NCBI GenBank assembly: GCA_025357895.1
Contig: JANYLL010000164.1
Location: 1-29,128, forward strand
DNA: 29,128 nt
Source of the DNA: Ignavibacteriota bacterium
GTDB taxonomy: Bacteria > Bacteroidota > Ignavibacteria > Palsa-1295
Reading direction: 5' to 3'
In this document: positions 14,428 through 23,073 of the stretch, piece by piece
Position numbering within the stretch: position 1 is the stretch's first letter
How the letters are laid out: each line of letters starts with the position of its first letter
Program-made: the position numbers and the translations under genes
The notes under the pieces: model-generated
Databases searched by the model: none
What the model was told of the DNA's origin: nothing
Seen by the model: only the letters and a program-made list of their open reading frames with translations

Positions 14428-17400
14428 GTGCTGCAGAAACAAAGAAATAAACTACAGAAAAAAATTTTTATACCGTCAGTAATTTTGGCGCTGACTTCCT
14501 TTGTATTTCTTTCTGCCGAAAAATGCTGTTCTCAGCAGCGTATTGCTCACGTTCAACCCGATGCCCTCGGACCGGGTATGACGATTGCAATGGAAGTTCT
14601 GGCTCCTGCTAAAGATACCCTAGCATTTGGTACCGACGGAGTCTATCTGCCCTCATCAAAAATTCTTTTGCTCAATCCTAACGATTCACTGCGTATTATC
14701 TTTGGTCCGGTAGTTATCAGTTGGAATGGAAGAGTTCTTCAAGTACCTGTTATGGCAATCTCGAATGTTCCCGGACCTATCCGATTTAAAATTTTGACAG
14801 GTAAGAAACAAAGTGCAATAGCTGCTTTCGATTTACAGCAGCCTCATCCGAAGATAAGTATATCAGGCAGTGCAACTCTTGGAGATACTTCTTTTGCTCT
14901 GTTCAGTTTCAATGGTATAGGAAATACGATTGTTGCTGATGAAATTGAATTATTGGGCTCAGGCATCGGAGTCTATAATTTTTATAAAGAGGATGACGGT
15001 ACTTCTTTGTCCGGGAATCCTCATTATCATCCCGTCACACTTCTTTCCCGCGGTCCGATTCATCTGCGATCTGCGGAGCTATCAGTATCAGCTGATACAT
15101 TAAACGGCGGACCGGGCGGCGGCGGCGGCGGTCATGGCTTTTCAGGAACCGGTGGAGCTGGTTATACAGGCGGAGGAAGTGACTCCGCATACTCAACGAT
15201 GAACGTCGGCTCCGGAACAAATTCTTCGGTGGGATTCGGCGGCGCCTCATCAACAGGAGTTCTTGGAGGAGCTAGTTCAACGTTTAATAGCGATCAAGGA
15301 GGCGGAGGAGGAACAGGCTGTCCGTATGGTTCAAGCGGTAGGATTAGCGGGGGTAATGATAGTTCGGATTTTGGCGGGTACGGCGGAGCCTCCGCGGGTG
15401 GCGAAGCTCCGGGAGTTGCATACGGAGGAGGAGGAGGAGCTTTCGGAACAAATGGTGAGTCTGGTAAAGGTATTGGAAATAATGGTGGAAAAATTAATGG
15501 TGGAAGATTTCTGCTTCCGATGCAGGGAGGTTCGGGAGGCGGAGCAGGAAATCATATTTCCGATAAAGATTCAACGGCAGGTTCAGGCGGAGGCGGCGGC
15601 GGAGCGTTAACGATTATTTCTTATGATACTCTTTCGATCGTAAACGGGCTTGTAACTGCAAATGGTGCTAATGGTAGTTCAGGCGTTGATACTGTTGATG
15701 CCGGAGGCGGTGGAGGTTCGGGAGGAGGATTATTGCTTTCAGCACGTAACGGAGTAACATTGAAGAATGCGAGCATCTCAGGTAGTGGCGGATCAGGCGG
15801 ACTTGGCGGAGGAAAAGGGAATGGACAAAAAAATAAAGGCGGTGCCGGAAGTAACGGAAGAATTCGAATTGATGGCGATACGACCACACTGAATTCGAAC
15901 TTTTCAGGCATAACTACTTCCGGACCTACGCTGAATATTTCTGCATTACCACTCGGCGGACCCCTTGGCCTTTTCAGCGGTTCAGCCGGAGATTCTGCAA
16001 GTCTGACAGATTCGATTCGCATATACTATCGTAATGAACATTCATCATGGAGATTTTTTGACACGATACGATTTAAAAATTCAAATAATAGTTATAGATG
16101 GCAGGCGTTTCTTCCTGTCGGACATGATTCATCGCTGTATGTCACGACAATGGCAGAAGTGAGAAATCCCAATCGTAACTTTGCAAATTTTGAACCGGAG
16201 CGATTGCTTTCTCATTTATCGAGCGGCGTTATCAGAATTAAGCCAACACCGCATCTTGTGCTTATGCAGGATACCCTTATTTTTGGATGTTATAAAATTG
16301 GCGACACATGTGTCAGCGCAAATTTCTACATATCAAACTGGGGAGAAGATAGTCTGCACATCCATTCAATAAATATTTCAAGTAGTAATTTTACTGCAAT
16401 TCCCCCGTCTCCAAATCTTGTATATTACAACTCCGATAGTATTACCATTGTGTATTGTCCTAAAACAGTCGGAAAAGAGACGGCGACTATATCGTTTATT
16501 TCGGATGATACGACACGGACAGGGATTCTTATAGGCTGCGGTGTCGATAAAGACAGACGGGTAAGACTTAAGCCAACTACGCTTGATTTCGGCAGAGTAC
16601 ATATTGGCAAATGTGACACATTACTCGTTACTGCACTATCTATCGGAAAGGATTCAGCTCTTATAAGCCCGAATGGATTTATCCATTCACCATTTGAAAT
16701 TGTAAAACCTAAAAAAGATGCGCTTCTGGCTCCGAAGGATTCTCTGCAAATACTCATTTCATTCTGTCCATCTGATACAGGTGAATTCCACAGTTCCTTT
16801 ATACTTACAGAAAAGCGCGATTCGGTAAAAGTCACAGGCTTCGCAAGTGCAACAAAAAAGATCTTAAGCGCTCCACCAGATATTCACGTTAAACCTCTTT
16901 GTGTAAACACCTGTGATTCAATGGTGCTTAAACTTTCGTCCACCGGAAATGAATTCGTTACTATCGATAGTATATCCGGAGTATCAGTAAAACCAAGCGT
17001 ATTGCCGGTCACAGTATCTCCCCAAAAAGATACGAATATTATCATCTACTTTTGCGCAACAGAAAAAGGAGATACCACTATTCACATCCATTATTTTTCT
17101 GACGCTGATTCGTCGAACGAAACAGTTCTGCATTACCATGGTATCCATCCTGAAGTTATATTTGATTCTGCATTACACTTTAAGCCGCTCTGCATCCCTT
17201 CCTCTGAAGTTTTACCATTTACGCTAAGAAGAATCGGCAGTGATACGATTCGTATTGATTCAGTACACCTTCAGGTTGGCTCAATCTTTTCACTTTCAGG
17301 CGTTACTATCCCTCAAACTGATTCTGCCATTTTCAATGTGAATTTTACTGCAACATCCAGCGGAGCCTTTAGTGATATGCTTATTATTAAAATCCATCTT

Positions 17401-18435
17401 GGACCATGTGGTGATTCCGTGTTGAAAATTCCTATTGACGGCTCTGCATCGAATGGGAATCTGAATTTTTCAAAATCTTCGATCTCATTCGGAAGTATCG
17501 ATACAGGTTCATGCAAGGATGATAGTATCTTTGTTACAAGTGCTTGTGGAATAACAACAGCCATACCATCCTTTCAGCCTCCCTTTTTTATGATCTCTCC
17601 TTCAGGAAATACCATTACATTTAATTCGGGAGAGACTAAAAAATTTATCTTCCGATACTGCGCCACTTCTACCGGAAGAGATTCGGAAATACGTTTCTTT
17701 GCTTTGCCTACGGGAAATGATACGATCACTTTGGTGGGAACAGGCATTCCGATCGTTGATTCACCATTTGTCAGATTCAACTTAGCTCATACTACTACCA
17801 CTGCCGGGCAGGAATTTTCCTATTTGATCGATGTCGATAGCATTTCTTCCGGAACAAACATCCGATCACTAAGTGGAAGATTGACGTACAACCCAACGGT
17901 AGTGCAGCCACTTAGTATGAGCGGAGTTGCATGGAAAATATTTGGCAATAGTGAAACGAGTCCGGGAACATATGATTTTTCGGCAAGTAATCCGGACTCC
18001 TTAAGAGCAGGACCCTTTGCAACAGTGCAGATGCTTGCTTTATATGGCACGCATGATACAACGTCAGTTTTTCTTGACAGTATCAAAGTTTCGAATTATT
18101 CGAGGGCTTTTGCCATTCCGGGCTTTATTCAGGTAGTCCATTGCGGAAATCTCCCGGGTAATATAATCGTCGCCGGAACGTATGCATTGGGTAATCCGAC
18201 TCCGAATCCTGCTTCAGGGCTTCTTTCATTTTCAGTTCTTCTCGGTAATGACGGAAATCTCCGAATCAGAATGTATACTGCAAGCGGCATGATCGTCCTC
18301 GATAGATCGATGAGCATTAAACGAGGAGAGAATACTATTACTTTAGATGTTGCAACACTTCCTTCAGGTATATATTACCTCAGCGCCGATAGCTGGGGAT
18401 GGCGTGAAGGAAAGACACTTGTCATTCAAAAATAA
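14428..18435 (+). CDS. large T9SS-secreted protein: Gly-rich region, five Cys-bearing ASH/choice-of-anchor-D repeats, cohesin-like domain
   Basis: About 1335 residues. A signal peptide (KKIFIPSVILALTSFVFLSA) follows a basic stretch; no ATG is available, so GTG 14428 is chosen, with TTG 14383 (inside a decayed REP) as the alternative. A Gly-rich region, ~225-480, has repeating GGGGGxGG and GGAGSNGRIRI patterns like beta-helical surface proteins. Then about five ~95-residue ASPM/SPD-2/Hydin-type repeats follow (~614-1113), most with a Cys early in the repeat and another before a TxxG turn (IVYCPKTVG, SFCPSDTG, YFCATEKG, RYCATSTG). A cohesin-like domain follows (~1114-1238, SLSGRLTYNPTVVQP). The T9SS sorting domain ends the protein (PTPNPASG ... 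LRIRMYTASGMIVLD ... LPSGIYYL). A surface or adhesive role is inferred. Confidence 0.85.
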   Translation: MLQKQRNKLQKKIFIPSVILALTSFVFLSAEKCCSQQRIAHVQPDALGPGMTIAMEVLAPAKDTLAFGTDGVYLPSSKILLLNPNDSLRIIFGPVVISWNGRVLQVPVMAISNVPGPIRFKILTGKKQSAIAAFDLQQPHPKISISGSATLGDTSFALFSFNGIGNTIVADEIELLGSGIGVYNFYKEDDGTSLSGNPHYHPVTLLSRGPIHLRSAELSVSADTLNGGPGGGGGGHGFSGTGGAGYTGGGSDSAYSTMNVGSGTNSSVGFGGASSTGVLGGASSTFNSDQGGGGGTGCPYGSSGRISGGNDSSDFGGYGGASAGGEAPGVAYGGGGGAFGTNGESGKGIGNNGGKINGGRFLLPMQGGSGGGAGNHISDKDSTAGSGGGGGGALTIISYDTLSIVNGLVTANGANGSSGVDTVDAGGGGGSGGGLLLSARNGVTLKNASISGSGGSGGLGGGKGNGQKNKGGAGSNGRIRIDGDTTTLNSNFSGITTSGPTLNISALPLGGPLGLFSGSAGDSASLTDSIRIYYRNEHSSWRFFDTIRFKNSNNSYRWQAFLPVGHDSSLYVTTMAEVRNPNRNFANFEPERLLSHLSSGVIRIKPTPHLVLMQDTLIFGCYKIGDTCVSANFYISNWGEDSLHIHSINISSSNFTAIPPSPNLVYYNSDSITIVYCPKTVGKETATISFISDDTTRTGILIGCGVDKDRRVRLKPTTLDFGRVHIGKCDTLLVTALSIGKDSALISPNGFIHSPFEIVKPKKDALLAPKDSLQILISFCPSDTGEFHSSFILTEKRDSVKVTGFASATKKILSAPPDIHVKPLCVNTCDSMVLKLSSTGNEFVTIDSISGVSVKPSVLPVTVSPQKDTNIIIYFCATEKGDTTIHIHYFSDADSSNETVLHYHGIHPEVIFDSALHFKPLCIPSSEVLPFTLRRIGSDTIRIDSVHLQVGSIFSLSGVTIPQTDSAIFNVNFTATSSGAFSDMLIIKIHLGPCGDSVLKIPIDGSASNGNLNFSKSSISFGSIDTGSCKDDSIFVTSACGITTAIPSFQPPFFMISPSGNTITFNSGETKKFIFRYCATSTGRDSEIRFFALPTGNDTITLVGTGIPIVDSPFVRFNLAHTTTTAGQEFSYLIDVDSISSGTNIRSLSGRLTYNPTVVQPLSMSGVAWKIFGNSETSPGTYDFSASNPDSLRAGPFATVQMLALYGTHDTTSVFLDSIKVSNYSRAFAIPGFIQVVHCGNLPGNIIVAGTYALGNPTPNPASGLLSFSVLLGNDGNLRIRMYTASGMIVLDRSMSIKRGENTITLDVATLPSGIYYLSADSWGWREGKTLVIQK

Positions 18436-18441
18436 ATTTTA

Positions 18442-19404
18442 ATGGAAGCACTCGCGACCTGGAAGCACGGATTCGAACCAAACCGGATTTCATTTGCTGC
18501 TATGGCAGATGGCTTATCTGCTCTTGATGCTGTTGAACGTGGCGCGCGGTACTGCGAAGATGACCTCACTTGTATGTCTGTAGGGTCAGGCGCCATACCG
18601 GATGAACTTGGTGTCCTGACACTTGATGCTTCCATTATGGATCATGATGGTAATTGCGGATCGGTGTCCTTCGTTCAGAATTATCCACATCCGATTTCTA
18701 TCGCAAGAAAAGTTATGGAGGAGACTCCGCATATTATGCTAGCTGGAGTTGGTGCAGAGAAATTTGCTGAGCACGAAGGGTTTACTAAATCAAATCTCAT
18801 GACCGATGCTTCACAGAAATTATATGAGAAATGGAAAGAATTACCTGAGGGATTGAACGTCCGGTTGAGAAGATCAGAAGAAGGCGAGCATGAATATGTT
18901 TTTGAATATTCCGAAAATGGAAATACAAAAAAGCTCGATAGAAAATCTTTAAACGAATCACACGATACTATCGGTTTGCTTGCAAGAGATAAGAACGGAA
19001 AACTATCCGGTGCATGTACTACTTCAGGACTTGCTTTTAAAATGCATGGCAGAGTTGGTGATTCGCCGATCATCGGCGCAGGCCTTTACGTCGATGGCGA
19101 AGTCGGCGCAGCAGTCGCTACAGGGAACGGTGAACTTGTCATGCGTGCTTGCTCTGCATTTCATATTGTCGAAATGCTCAGACAGGGCATCGAGCCCGAG
19201 CATGCATTGCTAGAGGCTATTAGCCGAATTAAAAAAGACAAACACCTTACCGATGATATGCAGGTTGGCTTTCTAGTACTAAGACATGACGGATTTTGGT
19301 GGGCAGGAAGTTTACGCGAAGGTTATCAATTTGCCGCTGCAACAGATTCGAAGCAGAATACGCTTTTTAATTGTTCAGGTATATCATTCACCCCAGCATC
19401 ATGA
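18442..19404 (+). CDS. N4-(beta-N-acetylglucosaminyl)-L-asparaginase (glycosylasparaginase)
   Basis: A 320-residue N-terminal-nucleophile hydrolase that cleaves the GlcNAc-Asn bond of glycoasparagine (or, in relatives, isoaspartyl/asparagine amides). It is made as a precursor that self-cleaves between Asp175 and Thr176 (ESHDTIG), leaving Thr176 as nucleophile. Other signatures are WKHGFEPNRISFAAM (7-21), GRVGDSPIIGAGLYVDGEVG and the substrate-binding ATGNGEL. No signal peptide is seen, so the enzyme should be cytoplasmic, although many relatives are exported. It starts six bases after the giant-protein stop and overlaps the next gene by ATGA. It may act on glycopeptide fragments taken up by the cell. 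Confidence 0.86.
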   Translation: MEALATWKHGFEPNRISFAAMADGLSALDAVERGARYCEDDLTCMSVGSGAIPDELGVLTLDASIMDHDGNCGSVSFVQNYPHPISIARKVMEETPHIMLAGVGAEKFAEHEGFTKSNLMTDASQKLYEKWKELPEGLNVRLRRSEEGEHEYVFEYSENGNTKKLDRKSLNESHDTIGLLARDKNGKLSGACTTSGLAFKMHGRVGDSPIIGAGLYVDGEVGAAVATGNGELVMRACSAFHIVEMLRQGIEPEHALLEAISRIKKDKHLTDDMQVGFLVLRHDGFWWAGSLREGYQFAAATDSKQNTLFNCSGISFTPAS

Positions 19405-20135
19405 TCGCACTTATTACAGGAGCCGGAAGAGGGATCGGAAAAGCTATATCGCTCGGTCTTGCAAATAAAGGATACCGTGTGATCCTTGTTGCTCGTTCGG
19501 AGAATGAAATAAAGAGTGTGGAGCAAGAGATCATTTCTTCAGGCGGGAAAGCAACTGCTCTCGCATGTGATATTACTGCTTCACAGTCCGCATCAACACT
19601 TTTTGCAAAAACTTCGGCAATAGGTAAAGTTACCCTTTTAATAAATAATGCTGGCATTGCCCCATCAGCAAAGATCGAAGACACGACCGATGAAATGTGG
19701 CAGCAAACATTTGCAATAAATGTACATGCACCGTTTAACCTCATCCGAACATACATTGCAGATATGAGATCTGAAGGCGGAGGGCAAATAATTAATATCG
19801 CTTCGACTGCTGCACTTGAAGGATTTGCTTATACATCGGCATATACTTCTTCCAAGCATGCGCTGCTGGGTTTATCGCGTGCAATTGCAAAAGAGCTGTC
19901 GCGTTCAAATATTAAAATCTCAACGATCTGCCCTGGTTTTGTACGTACAAATATTTTGGAAACAAGTATTTCGAACATTATAAAGAAGACAGGAAAACTT
20001 CGTGAGCAAGCCGAAGCAGTACTCGGTGAGATGAACCGAACAGGAAAAATTATTGAGCCGCAAGAAATCGCGCAGACTGTTCTTGCTGAACTTACGATGC
20101 CGCTTGATCCGAATGGAAGAGAAATTATTTTATAA
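19401..20135 (+). CDS. short-chain dehydrogenase/reductase (3-oxoacyl-ACP reductase-like)
   Basis: A 244-residue classical SDR using NAD(P)H. The ATG at 19401 overlaps the asparaginase stop by 4 nt and places the cofactor motif TGAGRGIG at the start; an earlier in-frame start at 19371 is rejected. The NNAGIAP motif, Ser135 (NIASTAALEG) and the Tyr148-x3-Lys152 pair (AYTSSKHAL) form the catalytic set. Substrate is not determined; similarity to FabG and sepiapterin-type reductases is general. The stop shares one base with the next start codon, so the genes are translationally coupled. Confidence 0.88.
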   Translation: MIALITGAGRGIGKAISLGLANKGYRVILVARSENEIKSVEQEIISSGGKATALACDITASQSASTLFAKTSAIGKVTLLINNAGIAPSAKIEDTTDEMWQQTFAINVHAPFNLIRTYIADMRSEGGGQIINIASTAALEGFAYTSAYTSSKHALLGLSRAIAKELSRSNIKISTICPGFVRTNILETSISNIIKKTGKLREQAEAVLGEMNRTGKIIEPQEIAQTVLAELTMPLDPNGREIIL

Positions 20136-20752
20136 TGATGATACTCGACGCTCGAACTGCTTCTCTTATCAAAGTATCAACTCTTGCCTCTCGTCCGGAG
20201 TATAGAATCGAATTGATCGAGGAACTGAGAAAGATCAAATCTATCTCCTCTGCCACAAAAGCCGAACTTTACGAAGTATTTCTCCAATCTTATCTTTTCG
20301 CCGGCTTCCCTGCTGCACTTGAATCCGTTCGAACGCTTGAAAAAATTTTTGGATGCGAAGATGGGATTATAGGTGATCAGGATGAAATAATTTCTTCGTA
20401 CAGCGATCATGCGATAAATGGCGAAGCACTTTATAAAAAAGTATATGCATCAAAAGCGGTAAGGGTACGTGAAGAAATGATAAGGCTTAGCCCCGAGCTT
20501 GCATCCTGGGCAATGATCGAAGGTTATGGGAAAACGCTTTCACGTCCCGGCTTAGATACGAAAACCCGCGAACTTGCTATTGTTGCAATGCTTACGCAGC
20601 TTGGCTGGGATCGGCAGCTTTATTCACATATTCTCGGAGCTTATAATGTCGGATCGAGCCGTGACGAGATCTCCGAAGCTGCTATTATTGGTGCAAAAGG
20701 AAATAAAGATCGTTGGGAAATCGCCGAACAACTCATCAAAAAAATTGTTTAA
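20135..20752 (+). CDS. carboxymuconolactone decarboxylase (CMD)-family protein
   Basis: A 205-residue all-helical protein. The C-terminal half (~110-205) matches the CMD fold: LDTKTRELAIVAMLTQLGW, then LYSHILGAYNVGSSRDEISEA. The N-terminal half carries a second, weaker CMD-like helix pair (ELYEVFLQSYLFAGFPAALES, ~44-64), so this is a double-domain version. The AhpD-type CxxC redox motif is missing, so peroxidase activity is unlikely. Two ATGs stand in tandem at 20135 and 20138; either could start translation. It lies in a tight gene row with the SDR upstream. The reaction is unknown. Confidence 0.78.
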   Translation: MMILDARTASLIKVSTLASRPEYRIELIEELRKIKSISSATKAELYEVFLQSYLFAGFPAALESVRTLEKIFGCEDGIIGDQDEIISSYSDHAINGEALYKKVYASKAVRVREEMIRLSPELASWAMIEGYGKTLSRPGLDTKTRELAIVAMLTQLGWDRQLYSHILGAYNVGSSRDEISEAAIIGAKGNKDRWEIAEQLIKKIV

Positions 20753-20772
20753 AGGCGTTCTAAAAATATACC

Positions 20773-22101
20773 TTGCGCAAAATTTTAATATTTCTTTCGC
20801 TGATTTTATTCTCCTGTTCCAAACAGGAAGAAGCACCCCATCATTTTTCGAGTTTTGATTATCGGATGGAGGGCTCGCGTTTTGTAGAGAATATCGGCGT
20901 TCCTTCGACGGTAACCTCTTTTGTAATCCCGTCCACTCTTGTGTCATTGGCAAAAGGGAAAGATAGTATGTTGCACAACTATTTTTCGACGCCGCCAATT
21001 CCGTTCTCTACTACAGGCGGTTACAACTACCTCATTTCCGATGGCATGACTCATACAAGCACGATCATTGCCGGTAATGAAAAGAGCGCGAAGATATTTG
21101 CTTCAATTCCCGGAGATGGTAGTATTACGAACATTCTGACCGATGCTTCGGGCGCTTATATTATTTACTCGAGTGGAAATGTGGACGCATTTGATCCCTC
21201 CGGAAAATTGCGCTGGCAGACTAAAGAAAAATATTCCATAACCACAGGCGTGATACCCGGTTGTGCGGTTTTAACAGATACAGGTCTCATTATGGCCGGA
21301 GAAAATATTTCCGGCGGAAAAACTCTTTTCGCTCTTAGTACTAAAACGGGCAAGCAGATTCCCTGGGGTGGTACGCAAAAAGATGCATACAACTCCATAA
21401 TTTTTGACGCCCAACATAATCTCATTTTTGGCGCTTGCGATAGTATCATCACCGGCGATAGATTATATGGTGACGGAGAAAGGGTTCTTTTCGAAGTGTT
21501 TCAAGAACGCTTTCATAAACAGGAGCTTCGAATTATCTCAAACATTTGTCTTTGCGGTAAAAGCAGCGGTAATACTATAGCTAAAATTGCATTTGGGTAT
21601 CTGAGCAAAAGACCCCGCACTGATGAACGTACCATGAATGTTGGCATATTTGGTATTTACAATGGACCTGGCGGGTATAGTTTAAAAAAAATCAGTTCTC
21701 ATGAAATTCCGTATTTGCCTATAAACATTGCCTCAAACGGAAATATGGTCCTTTCAAGCGGATTCTATGATTCCGGCATTGAACTTACAAGCGGTATTGA
21801 TGCTTTTGCCATAGAAGATACAATGAAACTATGGCAACGTCGTTTTTCCTATCCTGTTTCATCACCGGTTGCGATCAGTGAAAAGTTTGCATATTTTACC
21901 TTGACGTTTTCGACACAGGCGGCTGTTCCTACACAAAGTATTTTCTATACGCTTGATCTCTCGACAGGTAAGACGCTCGGCGAACTTCCCGTTATGGGTG
22001 CACAAAATGGATTTATTCCAGGCATTCCGATGCCAATGAGTGATGGTGGTTTCATGCTTGCTGATCGTAACAAACCCATTATTTATTTTCTCAAGCCGTA
22101 A
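20773..22101 (+). CDS. lipoprotein with PQQ-like beta-propeller repeats
   Basis: A 442-residue lipoprotein. Translation must start at the TTG at 20773, because an in-frame stop (20761-20763) lies just upstream and no other start codon precedes the signal. The signal RKILIFLSLILFS-Cys15 has a clear lipobox. The body contains blade-like repeats typical of BamB/PQQ-like propellers, e.g. GNVDAFDPSGKLRWQTK (residues ~135-150), KTLFALSTKTGKQIPWGG, IDAFAIEDTMKLWQRRF and FYTLDLSTGKTLGELP. Such propellers often act as scaffolds. It is followed three bases later by proline dehydrogenase. The ligand or partner is unknown. Confidence 0.78.
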   Translation: MRKILIFLSLILFSCSKQEEAPHHFSSFDYRMEGSRFVENIGVPSTVTSFVIPSTLVSLAKGKDSMLHNYFSTPPIPFSTTGGYNYLISDGMTHTSTIIAGNEKSAKIFASIPGDGSITNILTDASGAYIIYSSGNVDAFDPSGKLRWQTKEKYSITTGVIPGCAVLTDTGLIMAGENISGGKTLFALSTKTGKQIPWGGTQKDAYNSIIFDAQHNLIFGACDSIITGDRLYGDGERVLFEVFQERFHKQELRIISNICLCGKSSGNTIAKIAFGYLSKRPRTDERTMNVGIFGIYNGPGGYSLKKISSHEIPYLPINIASNGNMVLSSGFYDSGIELTSGIDAFAIEDTMKLWQRRFSYPVSSPVAISEKFAYFTLTFSTQAAVPTQSIFYTLDLSTGKTLGELPVMGAQNGFIPGIPMPMSDGGFMLADRNKPIIYFLKP

Positions 22102-22104
22102 CGA

Positions 22105-23007
22105 ATGAATTTTTTCAATAAACTTATTGCTGTTTCGCTGCCAATTGTTCCGAAAGCAATAGTCCGTAAAGTAAGTGCGCGATATATTGCCGGCGATACG
22201 CTTGCCGATGCAGTGCACGTGGTGCGCGGTTTGAATGCTGAAGGTGCGATGGCAACAGTTGATGTACTTGGCGAATACATCACATCGCTTTCCCAGGCTG
22301 AAGAAAATACGGAATACTCATGCGAAGTTTTAAAAACCATCGAGCGTGAAAAGATCGATTCCAATCTTTCTATTAAGCTCACTTCACTCGGATTAGATCT
22401 TGATCCTGAGGCATGTGAGAAGAATGTCCTCAGAATCCTTGAAAATGCCCGCGATCATGGTAATATCTTCGTTCGCTTTGATATGGAAAATTCTCCATAT
22501 ACAACACGAACAATAGAACTTCATAATAAACTAAAAAATAAATTTAATGTTGGCGTAGTATTACAAGCCTACATGCGAAGAACGGAAAATGATATTCATG
22601 ATCTGATCAAAACAGGTGCGAAAAATATCAGGCTATGCAAAGGGATCTATATTGAATCCGAAACAATTGCTTTCAAAGGGCGTGAAGAGATACGGAATAA
22701 TTATTTGAAATGTCTTGAGCTTGCACTTTCCAATGGCTTATACGTCGGCATTGCAACACATGATGAGATGTTGGTACATGGTGCGAAAAATATCCTGAAA
22801 AAACTTGGATTACGAAAAGATCGGTATGAATTTCAAATGCTTTTAGGCGTCACAGAACCCATGCGGCGGCAGCTAATTGCTGAAGGTCACAGACTTCGGG
22901 TCTATGTTCCTTTCGGTGCCGATTGGTATGGATATTCGATCCGCAGATTGAAAGAAAATCCGAGCATGGCAGGACATATTTTTAAGGCAATCTTCACCGG
23001 CAGATAA
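22105..23007 (+). CDS. proline dehydrogenase (monofunctional, FAD-dependent)
   Basis: A 300-residue TIM-barrel flavoenzyme that oxidises L-proline to pyrroline-5-carboxylate, the first step of proline breakdown, passing electrons to the quinone pool at the membrane. Conserved blocks are SNLSIKLTSLGLD, IFVRFDMENSPYTTRTIEL, GVVLQAYMRRTENDI, NIRLCKGIYIE, YVGIATHDEM, YEFQMLLGV and the C-terminal RVYVPFGADWYGYSIRRLKENP. Length suits the short bacterial form; the P5C dehydrogenase half of PutA is absent and not found in the window. Start ATG is three bases after the preceding stop, so it is probably co-transcribed with the propeller lipoprotein. Confidence 0.93.
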   Translation: MNFFNKLIAVSLPIVPKAIVRKVSARYIAGDTLADAVHVVRGLNAEGAMATVDVLGEYITSLSQAEENTEYSCEVLKTIEREKIDSNLSIKLTSLGLDLDPEACEKNVLRILENARDHGNIFVRFDMENSPYTTRTIELHNKLKNKFNVGVVLQAYMRRTENDIHDLIKTGAKNIRLCKGIYIESETIAFKGREEIRNNYLKCLELALSNGLYVGIATHDEMLVHGAKNILKKLGLRKDRYEFQMLLGVTEPMRRQLIAEGHRLRVYVPFGADWYGYSIRRLKENPSMAGHIFKAIFTGR

Positions 23008-23073
23008 GATGAATGACACTATTCCTCTTTCTGTTTCGTATATTAGTTGTTATAGTATCGTAAAAAGTCACTT

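Noticed and set aside
15263..15610. A 115-codon open frame with Glu-rich product, and long opposite-strand frames at 15621-16022
   Set aside because: They are by-products of the GGN-rich codons of the Gly-rich region; composition is typical of shifted frames, and no start signals or homology are seen.
19371..19400. Upstream start for the SDR
   Set aside because: The ten extra residues precede the TGAGRGIG motif without similarity; the ATGA overlap at 19401 is a better start.
22083..22382. 99-codon minus-strand frame across the lipoprotein/proline dehydrogenase junction
   Set aside because: Antisense to two well-supported genes; no motif.
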